Source: Calamus simplicifolius
Lineage: Eukaryota > Streptophyta > Magnoliopsida > Arecales > Arecaceae
DNA length: 64,000 bases
Direction: 5' to 3'
Assembly (NCBI GenBank): GCA_900491605.1
Contig: UESW01004233.1
Coordinates: 468,772 to 532,771 of the forward strand
Shown in pieces: positions 9,426-20,109 of this stretch. Each line of letters begins with the position of its first letter. The stretch's first letter is position 1. The notes beneath the pieces are model-generated. The model saw only the letters and a list, made by a program, of their open reading frames with translations, was not told the DNA's origin and did not search any database. The translations under genes were made by a program, and so were the position numbers.

Positions 9426-12260
9426 ATGGTGAGTCCCAGCGACATGGTTTCAGAGATTGTTGCTGAGGACTTGGGGAGAATACGCCAGAAGTATGGCGTT
9501 CCTTCGGATATCCTTTTGCGATTGCCGAAACCCGAGCATAGGGTCTCGCAGGAACTGGATAATGGGATTTTTCTTTATGAAGATAGCCTGAAGGCAGGCC
9601 TCCGGTTCCCCCTTCACCCCTGGTGAAGGAGATTATGAGGTTTTACAATATCTGCCCAACAATGGTGGCTCCTAACAGCTGGCGCAGTATCGTCGGGTTT
9701 ATCTCGATGTGTAGCCAGGTTCAGGTAACAGCAACTCTTCCCTGTTTCATGCCTGTTACTATCTGATGTCTGGAGGAACTCGGAGTGGTCCTATATCGAC
9801 CTCGGAGATCGTCAAGACGATAACGATAAGCCGTTGTCCATAAAAGAGTGGAAGGTTCAATTTTTTACCGAGGGGAACATCGGCTCCGACTTCTCGCGGG
9901 ATGGGAAAACTTTGTCAGGGACATGGAAGCACATCCAGCTCTATCCGAACAGGAGAAGGAGGACCTAGAGGTCCTTCATGACGGCCGAGTGTTTTCGGCT
10001 AATGCCTTACTGTCGAGGAGGCTCTTTTCGCCGCCGGGCTTAGCCCCATCGAACACACAGGTAAGTCCTCTCCTTTTTTTCCTTTCTATTGATTTCATTC
10101 GAGCAAGTATATCTCGATTTGATCGTTCACCCACTGTGCTTGCAGCCAGGAGATCTGCTGGCGGGCCGTATAAAGAAGGAGTTGGGCAAGCGCCCAAGAG
10201 AGACCGATAGTGGGGAAAGATGCAAGTCTGAGAAGAAGGTTAACCTTTCTGAAGAGCACTCGCAGGAGGCCGGGCAGTCAAGGTTAGCCCGTGCTCCTTG
10301 TCACTGAAGAAAGAGAAGGTGGGAGCGCCGATGGTGAGAGAGGGATTTTCTCAGTTGGGGGAAGAAGTGATAGTCGCGACGGAGGAGCAAAGAGCAGAGG
10401 AGGACTCAGGGAGGATCGCTGAGATCCCTTGTCCTTTGGTGGTGGAGATAGTGGACAGCTCGGATGAGGCTCCGTTGGCTTGTCTGGCAGTCCCCTCTTC
10501 TAAAATGAGTTGTTGCCAGGTTCGGCGGAGATCGGTATCCCGGGGGTTCCCTCCCCGAGCAGAAGATGTCTCTAACTTTGGCAGGAGAAATGGAGGGGGC
10601 GATTGTAGTCGCCGAGGCTCAGGATGAGCCTACCATCGAAGGGCCTCCTTCAGAGGGATTAAGGAGCGATGACGTTGGGCCGACAGTGGCGGAGGCTCGA
10701 GAGGAGTCTCCTGGTGGAGAGCTTCCTCCTAAGAGGTTGGAGGAGCTGGTGAGAGGATCGAGGCTTCGGTGGAGCCCGTGGGGGAGGAGTAGGTGCTGGT
10801 GATCGAGGAAGAACCCTTGGACGAGGGGGGAGGACAAGATGAGAATCTTCCAACCAAAGCTTCTCCCACTGAGGCTTTCGGGATATTGGCGCCTGGGCTG
10901 GCTGAGGTATCCGAGGAATCCCATGCCAGAATTTTGCTGAAGGAGGCCAGGCGGTTGAAGGCTTCTCAGCTAGGTTGTCCGACTGGTCCTTCGGACGTGC
11001 AGCTCGGTAGTTTGGACCCGGCCATCGAGGCGACGTTCGCTGCCCTGATGAGGTCGGTTGTACCCGAGCGGGTCCCTCGGCGAATGAGTTCGCGGACCTA
11101 TCTCATCGATGCCGCATTTGGTCAGCGGAATGTGGTGAAGGATGTCCACCTCCTCCCTGAAATCGATAACCCTGCCCTTATGGAACTCGTTAGGTCTTAC
11201 GCCTTCCGGGTGAGCTGATGTTCCAGAGTAATGGGTGCCTTCTGGTTGACTTGATTGTGCTTTCTTACTTGTGTTTTGTTTCACAGAGCGCTTTGATCAC
11301 TAGGGTGCTATGCTGGCGCTTGAACCTGGCAACAGAGGCCAGTGTCCAGGCCAAGAGAGTCAGCACCGAGCTCCGGTTGTGAGCGGAGGCGTCTGATAAA
11401 CTCGAACGAGTTCTGGACGTCACCAATGAGAACTTGGTGAAGGAGAGGGGATTGCATCAGGCTGCCCTCGACGAAGCGTCCAGGCTGAGGCTTGAAGTTA
11501 GGGAGCTACGTGGGCTCGGATGAGGTATGACGAAGCATGCTCGGAACTATTGCGGATCAGATCTAGGCATGCTGAGAAATGAAAACTGTTAAGAAATAGT
11601 TTGACGAGAGTCGGGACAGGCTAAGGAAAGATGCTGCTGAGGAGAAGAGTCGCCTGAATAGAATGCTCGGCGAGACGGAGGAGAAGATCCGATAGCTACA
11701 ACATTGTGTTATTGCCAGGGATGGTAGGATCAAATGGCATCAAGAGAAAATAGCCAAGCTCGACGATGAGCTCTCCCAGTCCAGGAAGAAGCTAACAATA
11801 GGCAGTCAGAATCAATAACCTCAAGGATAGGATCGAGCAGGTCAAGGCCGATAAGCTGAGGGCCTTCAGCGAGGTCGAGGAATTGACCGAGAGACTAGCC
11901 CGGCAGGAGGGGAGGTACGATATCGTCTCTTTAACTTCCCCTATTTTCTCATTGTTGCACCGACTAATCCTGTGCTTACAGATGGAGAAGGCGAAACTCG
12001 AGGGCTAAAGTCAATTAGAGACCCTGCAAGGAGAGCTAGCATCGAGTCGTCGGAGGAGCTTGGAGCTCGAAGGCCAGGTCACTGAGACCGAGAAGCAAGT
12101 CGCCTCACTTCGGAGTCAGGTTGCTGATGTTGAAAGGCAACTCGCCCTACTTCGGGGCGAACAGGATGCACCTGTGCTGAGGCGTTCCAGCTCGGCGTGG
12201 AGGTTCGAGCTAGGATATCTCGGAGCACCCGGAATGGGACCTCTCTTTCCTTGAGGTGGA
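9426..12260 (+). pseudogene. Antisense accessory gene of element A, putative gypsy-type transposon protein
   Basis: It runs opposite to A's pol. The first exon begins at ATG 9426 and encodes VSEIVAEDLGRIRQKYGV, then LKAGLRFPLHPW and, after a frameshift, NICPTMVAPNSWRSIVGF. This pattern fits the 'putative gypsy type transposon' domain (PF04195) recalled from plant Tat elements. Candidate introns are 10062-10145 (GTAAGT...TTGCAG) and about 11209-11286 (GTGAGC...TTCACAG). The middle exons are acidic and end in a conserved block with HLLPEIDNPAL near 11150. The last part (about 11290-12250) is coiled coil, with heptad-like ETEKQVASLRSQVADVERQL near 12080. The same gene, with matching intron positions, lies on the minus strand of element B. 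In-frame stops and shifts make this copy a pseudogene. Confidence 0.7.
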
Positions 12261-12299
12261 GGGTCATGACGTGCAGACCCCAGGGACGAGTTATCAGCA

Positions 12300-12860
12300 G
12301 AGACCGAATATGAAGAGGTCTCGGATATTACGTAGATGCCCTCCTGGGGGCTGATGCAACTATAGACTCGGGTGTGGATGGTCGAAAGGGGAAGAGCCAT
12401 CCGAGCAATGTAGGGCGCCCGAGGCTCATCGATCGGCCACCTTTGAAGTGGGCGGACCGAGCCATGTTTCTCCAGTGCCGGCTGCTGATGCCCTGAGGTC
12501 AGGCTCGTGCCCTGATAACTGAGGACCGGTTCGAATTTTGTATTATTATTTTTCTCTTTATTGACCGTCTATAGAAGACTTCAATGAAATTTAAAAATTT
12601 CCTTTGTCTCTATTGTGCGCTTTTTTCCTCTTTTCTGTTATTTTGAGAATATTTAATTCGAAGGAGTCCGGCAGATCGAAGGGAGTATGATCCCAAGAAG
12701 GGGGCACCTCTTGAGTGCCTCATTGCTATTTATTGATCCTCTTCGGCGAGGGGCGCAACTCTTCATTTCCTACGAGCGCCCACTGAGGCGGTGATGCGGC
12801 GAGTTTCCATAGTGGCGTTGGAGTTGATGGCCGGGCAATCGAAATACCCGCCAGAAGTAG
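12300..12860. other. Spacer between antisense genes of element A
   Basis: This holds the presumed 3' end of the first antisense gene: a T-rich stretch near 12540-12620 with AATGAAAT-like sequence follows its last coding part. No other gene is seen. Confidence 0.35.
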
Positions 12861-12869
12861 TTTAAATAC
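12861..12869 (+). promoter_or_regulatory. TATA-like box of the small antisense gene in element A
   Basis: TTTAAATAC lies about 63-71 bp before the ATG at 12932. Element B has TATAAATAT at the corresponding place (54073-54081, minus strand). Confidence 0.5.
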
Positions 12870-12931
12870 GGATGGGCAGATGCCATCGTTAATCACTTCT
12901 CCTGTTGACCTCCCGAAATTTAGGATAGTAG

Positions 12932-13277
12932 GATGGCTTCTAAAAATAAAGGGGGGTACTGGAGCGCCAGGTAATGGCGATAATGGCCACGGGGGGTAGG
13001 CCCCTCCGCGAGGGGGCCCCCATAGGAGCCGCGTTCTGATAACTATCGACAGGGAGGACCTGTCGTTGATGCTCGCGGCCGCGACCAACTCCGAAAGATG
13101 GTCGAAGAATACTTGGCCATCTCCACGAGGGACCACGAGCTCCTTCGTCAGATCAACAGTCGACTGGAAGGGCAAGTGGTGACTCTCCAGCAACAAATTG
13201 CTATTCTCACCGCCGAACTAAGTTTGCGGCGTGGGGAGAGCTCGGCAGCGCCCGATGGAGACGATAAGCCCCAATGA
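12932..13277 (+). pseudogene. Small antisense coiled-coil gene of element A
   Basis: ATG at 12932 begins MASKNK and is soon interrupted. From about 13028 a frame runs open to TGA at 13275-13277 and contains RKMVEEYLAISTRDHELL followed by QINSRLEGQVVTLQQQIAIL, a clear short coiled coil. Element B carries a homologue on its minus strand with VRVVEEYVDVSTREAEAL and the same MAS start. The pairing of a TATA-like box upstream and AATAAA at 13322-13327 downstream suggests a separate transcription unit of about 450 bp. The function is unknown. A shift between the two halves breaks this copy. Confidence 0.6.
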
Positions 13278-13321
13278 GGGCTCGTGTGTCTTTTTTTTCT
13301 TTTTATTTTTCTTTTATGATG

Positions 13322-13327
13322 AATAAA
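13322..13327 (+). terminator. Polyadenylation signal of the small antisense gene
   Basis: AATAAA follows a T-rich tract 45 bp after the stop codon at 13275-13277. Confidence 0.5.
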
Positions 13328-13489
13328 AAAAATTTTTGCAACTTTCGTGTTCGCTGCCATCTTCGAAATGTTCGTTCTCATCATGTGAGTCTTACAAACG
13401 AACCACCCCCTTGGGGGATCTCTAGTGATCTTGGCGAGACTAAGGTATGGTGTCCCCATTTTAGCCAAGGTAAGGGGAACTCATAAGTT

Positions 13490-13760
13490 CCAGTCAGAGT
13501 GTAGTATATCGCTCGGTTTTGCGAAGCATAAGGAGCGTCCCGTTAGCATTGGGGCGAGAGTAGCTATCTCAGTTTGGACCGGGGGATAAGGGAAACGTTC
13601 GATTTTTACCGAATCAAAAAGATACCTTGGTTTTTTCCGAAGTAAGGAGACTATCTCGGCTTTGAGTTGAAGCAAAAAGCGATGTCTCGGTTTAGGCCAA
13701 AATATAATAGATGGTTCGGCTTTGGGCCGAAGCAGGAGATATCAACTTGGTCTTTGTCAA
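13490..13760. repeat. Degenerate palindromic repeat cluster in the A spacer
   Basis: Loose units of about 35-45 bp contain paired words such as TTCGGCTTTGGGCCGAA (13716-13732). They are interspersed with AGCAAAAAG- and AAGGAG-type linkers. The spacing is irregular. Confidence 0.5.
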
Positions 13761-14130
13761 AGTCGCAGGGGCAGTGTCTTTATTGAGGAGTACTTGGCTT
13801 CTATGCCTTTTTATTGCTCTGCCAGTGCTTTGTCTTTTTCAGGTTGGCTTTGCATGGGCGACAAGCATCCGACTTTCATTGGGGGACCTCTTTTTTAGTG
13901 GGGATTTCCCAGGCTCGTCCATATCTCGGAGATTTGCATATGGTTTTTCTGCATTTAAGGCTCCGATTCGAGATCATGGGGAGATCTTCCGCCTTCCATA
14001 ATGACCCGAGGGGTGTGCTTGGCGCGCTCTGATGTGTATCTTCCTGTCTCGGTGCGCCACGTGGCACCACGACTTTGCCATTTTGAATTTCAAGGGTTCC
14101 TTTCTTAATGGCCGGTCCTGCCCGACTGCC

Positions 14131-14826
14131 TATAAAAAAGGGGGGAGCAGACGGTGCATAAGCACCTTTCAAAGCCTTTTCTCTTCATAACTCAGAGATA
14201 TGTCCATGGCCTTTTCTTTAAGGCCGAGAGCGAGATGTTGAGTTGTTTCCCTTTTGAAGGTCGGCCTGACCCAGATAGCTGGGGTGATGGAGGAGTTGCT
14301 GAAGAGCAGATGATCCTCAGAGAAGGTATCCCGGAGGTCATATGGAGAGCGCACGGGTTACCCACAGAGGTCATATGGGGAGCGCACGTACGCCTTTCCT
14401 GTGTGTCCTTTGTGGTCTACCATGGGGACAACCAGAAATGCAAAGCACATGCAGTCCCTATGGGTTACATGAATTTCCCTCCCCTCACAGGATGAACTGA
14501 GGGACCCAATACGAGGGGAGGTGTTGGTCTGCTAGTCCCCTATCTATGTCTCCGGGTAGCAGCTAGCAGCCCAGCATCCCACTATAGGGGGAAGGAGCCC
14601 TCAGCATCGGCATCCACAGGTCTTCGGCCCAGTTTGGGTCTTTTGGCTTGTCTGTCCAGGGATCAGCGACTCAACTGGAGTCGTATGATTTCTCTGATTT
14701 CTTGGATGCTGCAGCGACACCAAAGGCCGAAGCTGCTTTTTAATTCATTTGTTTTTACTTTCTGCGCTGTAGTGCGCTTGTAATACCTCTTCAGAGGTTG
14801 TATTTCTCGTCAATTAATGAAATAAA
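14131..14826 (+). other. Possible third antisense transcription unit in element A
   Basis: TATAAAAAAG at 14131 is followed by an open frame of 113 codons from ATG 14154 to a stop at 14493-14495. AATAAA lies at 14821-14826 after a T/G-rich stretch. The spacing looks like a compact plant gene. The protein has no family I recognise (it contains PTEVIWGAHVRLSC), and a short direct repeat near 14330-14390 duplicates part of it. No counterpart is convincing in element B. It may be only LTR- or promoter-like debris. Confidence 0.35.
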
Positions 14827-15270
14827 GAAAGTTTTTTGTTCTTTCTTTTTTCAAATGTCTGCTTTTCCCTTTTGGTGTGACTATGCAGTCTTGTCCGTTT
14901 TAGGCTTACCAAGTCATGCTCGGCTCGTAAACCTTCGACTGTGCTTGGGTAGCACTGCCTTCATTAGGCATTTTCATAGTGTTTGACCCCCTTCAGAGAG
15001 GCACTGGTCTCTATTCAAGTCAGAGGGAGGCCTGGGCACCTTACGATTCACAAGATAGGCGCGGCCCGATAAAAAGGGCTAAGTAGGCCTTTCCTTAAGG
15101 AGGAGAGACTTGCACAACTCTGCTGATGGGCAGAGAGAGGGATTGCTTACTTGCGCCGAAGTATGATAAGATGTATCAGTTGTGCTAAAATGTCTGAGAA
15201 ATAAACCGGCCTTACTGTTACTACAGAATCGCCGGGGCCACTTGGCTTTGTCCAAGGCTTCAAAGATTAA
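14827..15270. other. Element A spacer, no gene seen
   Basis: Mixed-composition spacer between the possible third antisense unit and the palindromic arrays. I see no motif or repeat of note. Confidence 0.3.
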
Positions 15271-15659
15271 TAAGAAATTCATTCGGCTTTGGCCGAGGGT
15301 TCTGATATGTCACTCGGTCTTGGCCGAGGTTTTGTTAATAAGAGATGCACTTCGGCCTTGGCCGAGGCTTTTGATAATAAGAGATGCACTTCGGCTCTGG
15401 CCGAGGCTTTGGGGAGCCATTCGGGCATGACGAGGCTTTGGGAAGCTACTCGAGCATGACAAGGCTTTAGGAACCGTAGAGTGTATACCTGGTGGTGCCA
15501 TGGCATGGGGAACATTGCTCGGCCCTGCCGAAGTTCGAAGACTGTTTGGAGATCACTCGGTTCGGCCGGGGCTCGTAAGCTGCCCGAATTCAATCAAGGA
15601 TTTTACGCCGTTTGGCCCGGCCGGGGCTTGTAAGCTGCCGAATCCGGCCAAAGGCTTGG
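15271..15659. repeat. Irregular palindromic repeats in the A spacer
   Basis: Words such as ATTCGGCTTTGGCCGAGG and CACTTCGGCCTTGGCCGAGG (15280-15400) recur with GATAATAAGAGATGCACTTC linkers. The linker with GAGATGCACT is the same one found in the large array of element C (37740-39640). The two spacers therefore share repeat ancestry. Confidence 0.7.
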
Positions 15660-16085
15660 AGATCACTTGGCTAGCCGTACTGGGAGTGCTCGGCCATATC
15701 GAGTCTTTGTGGAATAGGACTCGGCCCAGCCGAGGTACGGAGATTTAGCTTGGCCCCTGGGCATACCGGGAGTGCTTGGCCATACCAAGTCCCTATGGAA
15801 TAGGACTCGGCCCAGCCGAGGTATGGAGATTTAGTTTGGCCCCCGGGCGTACCGAGAGTGCTCGGCCATACCGAGTCTTTGTGGAATAGGACTCGGTCCA
15901 GCCGAGGTACGGAGATTTAGCTTGGCCCTCGGGCGTACAAGGAGTGCTCGGCCATACTGAGTCTTTGTGGAATAGGACTCGGCCTCGAGGTACGGAGATT
16001 TAGCTTGGCCCCCGGGTACCGGGAGTGCTCGGCCATACCGAGTCTTTGTGGAATAGGACTCGGCTAAGTCGAGGTATAGAAATTT
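15660..16085. repeat. 86-bp palindromic tandem array in the A spacer
   Basis: GAGATTTAG recurs at about 15740, 15826, 15912 and 15995 (period 86, one unit 83). Each unit has two inverted repeats: CTCGGC - CCA - GCCGAG and CTCGG - CCATA - CCGAG. One unit has CTTGG (15775-15779) with CCAAG (15785-15789), a change matched on both arms. Confidence 0.9.
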
Positions 16086-16241
16086 CTTACTCAAGGAGGC
16101 AGTTCGGTCGTGCCGAGAATTGGTAAGCAGCATATGTTTTTCATTATGACTTTTTGAAAAAATGATTGTAGCGATCATGCTGCGGATCATAGAAACAAGA
16201 TGCCAATACTGTAAACGGGGCAAGTCTATAGAAAGCATACC

Positions 16242-17372
16242 CTACTGACGGTATATGCGGAGATTGTCTGAATTCCATGTCCGGGGAATAGATTTCCCGT
16301 TCAGATCCTTGAGCTTGTAGGTACCGGGCCCGATGACTTCCGCCACTTGATAGGGGCCTTCCCAGTTCGGAGACAGCTTTCCTTGTTCCAGCGTTTGGAG
16401 ACGGATGCTTTCCGGAGGACAAGATCGCCGGGAGAGAAAGATTTCCCTTTGACTCTGGAGGCGTGATAGCGAGCCACTCTTTGTTGATAGGCAGCTACTC
16501 TAATCCGAGCTTTCTCTCTGATCTCCTCCACCAGGTCGAGGTTGGTGCGAAGCTGCTCGTCGTTAGTCTCCTCCGAGTAGTTCTCCACCCGCGGAGAGGG
16601 GAGTCCTATCTCCATGGGATGACGGCTTCTGTGCCGAAGGCCATCCGGAATGGGGTCTCGCCTGTGAGAACTCTCTGGATGGTGCGGTAGGCCCATAGGA
16701 TGTTGTGAAGTTCGTCCGTCCATCTGCCTCGGGCTCTGGAAGCCGAGCTTTGATCCCTTGAAGTAGGGTCCGTTGGTTACTTCGGCTTCTCCGTTGGCTT
16801 GTGGATGCCCGACCGATATGAGGTGGTGACGGATTCCATGCTCCTCACAGAACTCTCGGAACTTAGGGTTATCAAACTGCTTGCCGTTATCGGTGATTAT
16901 GGTATGCGGAAGGCCGAATCGACAGATGATGGATCTCCACACAAGTCCTTGGCCCGAGCTTCGGTTATCTAGGCAACTGCTTCGGCCTTGACCCACTTGG
17001 TGAAGTAGTCAATGGCGACAAATAAGAACTTTCCTGTCATGTGGCAAGGGGAAATGGGCCAAGGATGTCCATCCCCTACTTAGCAAAGGCCAAGTAGAGG
17101 ATATAGGGATCTAGCTGGCAGGAGGGGAGCCTCTGAATATTAGAATGTCTCTGACAAGGGTCGCAAGCTTGGACGAGATCGTTAGCATCCTTTTGCATGG
17201 TCGGCCAATAATACCCCTGGTGCAGTACCTTATGGCATAAGGGATCGGCTCCCCAGATGGTTGCCGCAAATTCCCTCATGCACTTCCGAAGAGCATAATC
17301 AGCCTCAGATGGGTGAAGGCACTTAAGCAGCGGCATGGAGAAGGACCGCTTATACAGTTGGCCATCGATCAC
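16242..17372 (-). pseudogene. Integrase of element A (Gypsy)
   Basis: The minus strand shows an HHCC-like zinc region ending CDPCQRHSNIQR (near 17150). The catalytic core follows, with GLPHTIITDNGKQFDN (near 16900) and GHPQANGEAEV (near 16790), then a C-terminal region ending in TAG at 16242-16244. No chromodomain is seen, in keeping with the Tat lineage. Frameshifts separate the zinc region, core and C-terminus. Element B's integrase is the best comparison. Confidence 0.85.
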
Positions 17373-17689
17373 ACATAATGGGTGGCCTGCAATTTCAGCT
17401 TTATTTCTTCCTTTCGGTCGGCTAGGAGCGACCCTTCTTTAAGATACTTAAATATGGGGTCGAACCAGAATGGTTCGACCTCGACCTGCATCACTCGGTC
17501 CTCCGCGATGCTGGGCTTTTCCAGAATCTCTAGGGAAACTTCACTCGAAATCCATCGATTCCGTGGTTGCCAGTCGGGACAATAGGTCGGCATTTCTCGG
17601 ATCTTGGGATCTGAATGACTTCAAACTCGGAGAAATGGGAAAGTAAGTCCCGCACCTCTTGAAGATACCGAATTATGTTCGGCTTCCAG

Positions 17690-18530
17690 GCCTCAACTCG
17701 CCCCGCACATGACCGGCCACCAACTGAGAGTCGGTAAAGGCATTCAGCTTCTTCACTTTAAGGTCACGGGCAATTCGGAGTCCAGCAACAGAGCTTCGTA
17801 CTCGGCTTCATTGTTGGGGGCCGGGAAGGAGAAGCGAATGTTGTATTCGAAGGTCCCCCTCTGGGCTAGTGAGGATTAAGCCAGCACTGGAGCCATTGGC
17901 ATTAGATGATCCGTCGACATGGAGCAGCCACAGGGCATTAGATTTCAGATGCTCAGAGGAGTCCGAAGTGGAGCCATCCTTGGGATGGTGCATTCGAGGA
18001 GGAAATCAGCTAGAACTTGGGCTTTGATGGCCGGGCGAGGTTGTTATCAGATGTCATGCTCGCTTAGCTCGATGGCCCATTTGGTCATTCTCCCTGATGT
18101 CTCGGACGATGGACCACGCCTTGATGGGTTGGTCGGTCAGGACCATCACAGAATGTGCTTGGAAATACGGTCGCAGCTGGACCAACATTATCAGGGCCAA
18201 AACCAACTTCTCGATCCGGGTGTACCTTGTCTCGGCATCTCGGAGCAGTTTGCTGACATAATAGATCGGCTTTTGGGTCTTTTCTCTTCTCTGACCAATA
18301 CTGAGCCAATGGGCCTTCCAAACTGCTAAGTACAAGAAACATTTCTCCCGGATTCGGACTACTGAGGAGGGGTGGAGAGCCGAGATACCTTTTGAGGTCC
18401 TCGAACGATTTCTGGCACTCGGGAGTCCACTGGAAATTCTTGGCCGATCGGAGAGTTTGAAGAAGGGAGGCATCTCTCGGCCGACCGAGCCACAAAGCGG
18501 TTGAGGGCCGCTATCCTCCAGTCAGGCGCT
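17690..18530 (-). pseudogene. RNase H and second RNase H of element A
   Basis: The upstream part (about 18490-18050) has WTPECQKSFEDLKRYL and KPIYYVSKLL, typical of the connection and first RNase H of Gypsy pol. The downstream part (17993-17690) has LLHVDGSSNANGSSAGLIL, the start of the additional (archaeal-type) RNase H found in Tat elements between pol RNase H and integrase. Several frameshifts occur. Confidence 0.8.
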
Positions 18531-19290
18531 GGACTTCTTTGACAGATGCTGGGGGCGCCATTTGTTGAAGGCTTGAATCTTCTGGGATTGGCTTCAATGC
18601 CTCGCTGGGAAACCATGAAGCCTAGAAACTTCCCAGAGTTGACGCCGAAGGCGCACTTAGTCGGGTTGAGCTTCATCGATATTTTGGAGCATCGCGAAGC
18701 TCTCTGAGAGATCCTCAATGTGCTGGGATGCTCTTTGCTTTTGACCAGCATGTCGTCAACGTACACCTCCATGTTCGGCCGATTTGCTCCTTGAAGACTT
18801 TGTTAACCAGCCTTTGGTAAGTAGCACCTGCATTTTTAGACCAAAGGCATGACACGGTAACAATAAGTACCTCGGTCGGTTATGAAGGCGGTCTTTTCTT
18901 CATCCTCGGGGGCCATTCGGATCTGGTTGTAGCCCAATAGGCATCCATGAAGGACAGCATCTGGTGACCTGAGGTGGCGTCCACGAGCTGGTCGATCCGG
19001 GGAGAGGGAAGCTGTCCTTCGGGCATGCTTTGTTGAGGTCGGTGAAGTCGATGCAGATCCTCCATTTGCCGTTCGACTTCTTCACCATGACAACATTTGA
19101 CAGCCAGTCGGATAATTTACCTCTCGAATGAAATTTGCCTTGATGAGCTTGTCGACTTCTTCCTCAATGCCTTTGTCGCTCGGGGGCGAAGCTCCTTTTC
19201 TTCTGCTTAACGGGCCGGGACATCTCGTCCATTGAGATGGTGGACGAGGATGTCTGGGCTGATCCCCAGGCATATCAGAGCGGACCAGGC
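18531..19290 (-). pseudogene. Reverse transcriptase of element A (Gypsy)
   Basis: Motifs seen on the minus strand are EEEVDKLIKANFIREV (near 19160), KSNGKWRICIDFTDLN (near 19060) and the catalytic box MEVYVDDMLVKSKE (from 18772). The core is split by indels near 18900-19000, where the expected motif-C approach is lost in part. This would copy element RNA into DNA in virus-like particles in an intact element. Confidence 0.85.
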
Positions 19291-19529
19291 GAAGACATCA
19301 GCATTCTTTGGAGAAAGTCGATCAGCTCTAGCCGAGGTTTTCCTTTCAGTAGCGACCCGATCTTTATAGTTCGGTCGGGCCGAGCTTCGTCAACGGTACC
19401 TCCTTCCAGCTCTTCGTAAGCTCCTCCTTGCTCGGCAAAATCCTCTCGAGTGTCCAGCCCATCAACCTCGGCAGTTTGGACTGAAGGCTGGTAATGAAGC
19501 ATTGCCGAGCCATAGCTTGACTTCCTCGA

Positions 19530-19870
19530 ACTACTCCAACTCTCCATTCGGTAGGGAACTTCATGACTAGATGCGGGATGAAGACAACGCTCCAAGGGAC
19601 ATTAGGCCAGGTCTCCGAAAGATTGCATTGTAGGGCGACCGAAGCTTGGTCACCAGGAAATTTGTGTGAATAGTGGCAATACAGGGCCAAGTTCCTGCTC
19701 GGACCGTCAAGGTTACGACCCCCTCTAGGGTAATAACATCGCCAGTGAACCCCATTAGGGTGGAATCCACGGCTCGGAGGCTCTCCATGAGCAGTTTCAT
19801 CTTCGCAAACACATCGAGGTACAAAACATTGACAGAGCTCTAACTATCAATAAGAATCTTTTACATCATA
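19530..19870 (-). pseudogene. Aspartic protease region of element A
   Basis: The minus strand shows STLMGFTGDVITLEGVVTLT and SPYNAIFRRPGL, which match the flap-side part of Gypsy proteases and the homologous region of B (47838 onward). The DSG active-site triad itself falls in a broken stretch near 19850. Confidence 0.7.
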
Positions 19871-20109
19871 ATTGTTTAGATTAAGAGATACAACCAGCGC
19901 ATCATCATACGGGAACTGTATCTTTTGGAGGTCATCATCGGAGAAGGAGAGCTCATTAGTCCGTGCTCTCTTTGGTGCCGAGTCTTCATCATCCAGCCAG
20001 CCCGACGGACTACCGATGCCTCGATCACATTGATGTGGCCAACAACCGGAGGATTTGGAGGAGGAGGTTGCTGAGGCTCGGGCTGGCGTCACCTCCTTTC
20101 TTGGCTCGG

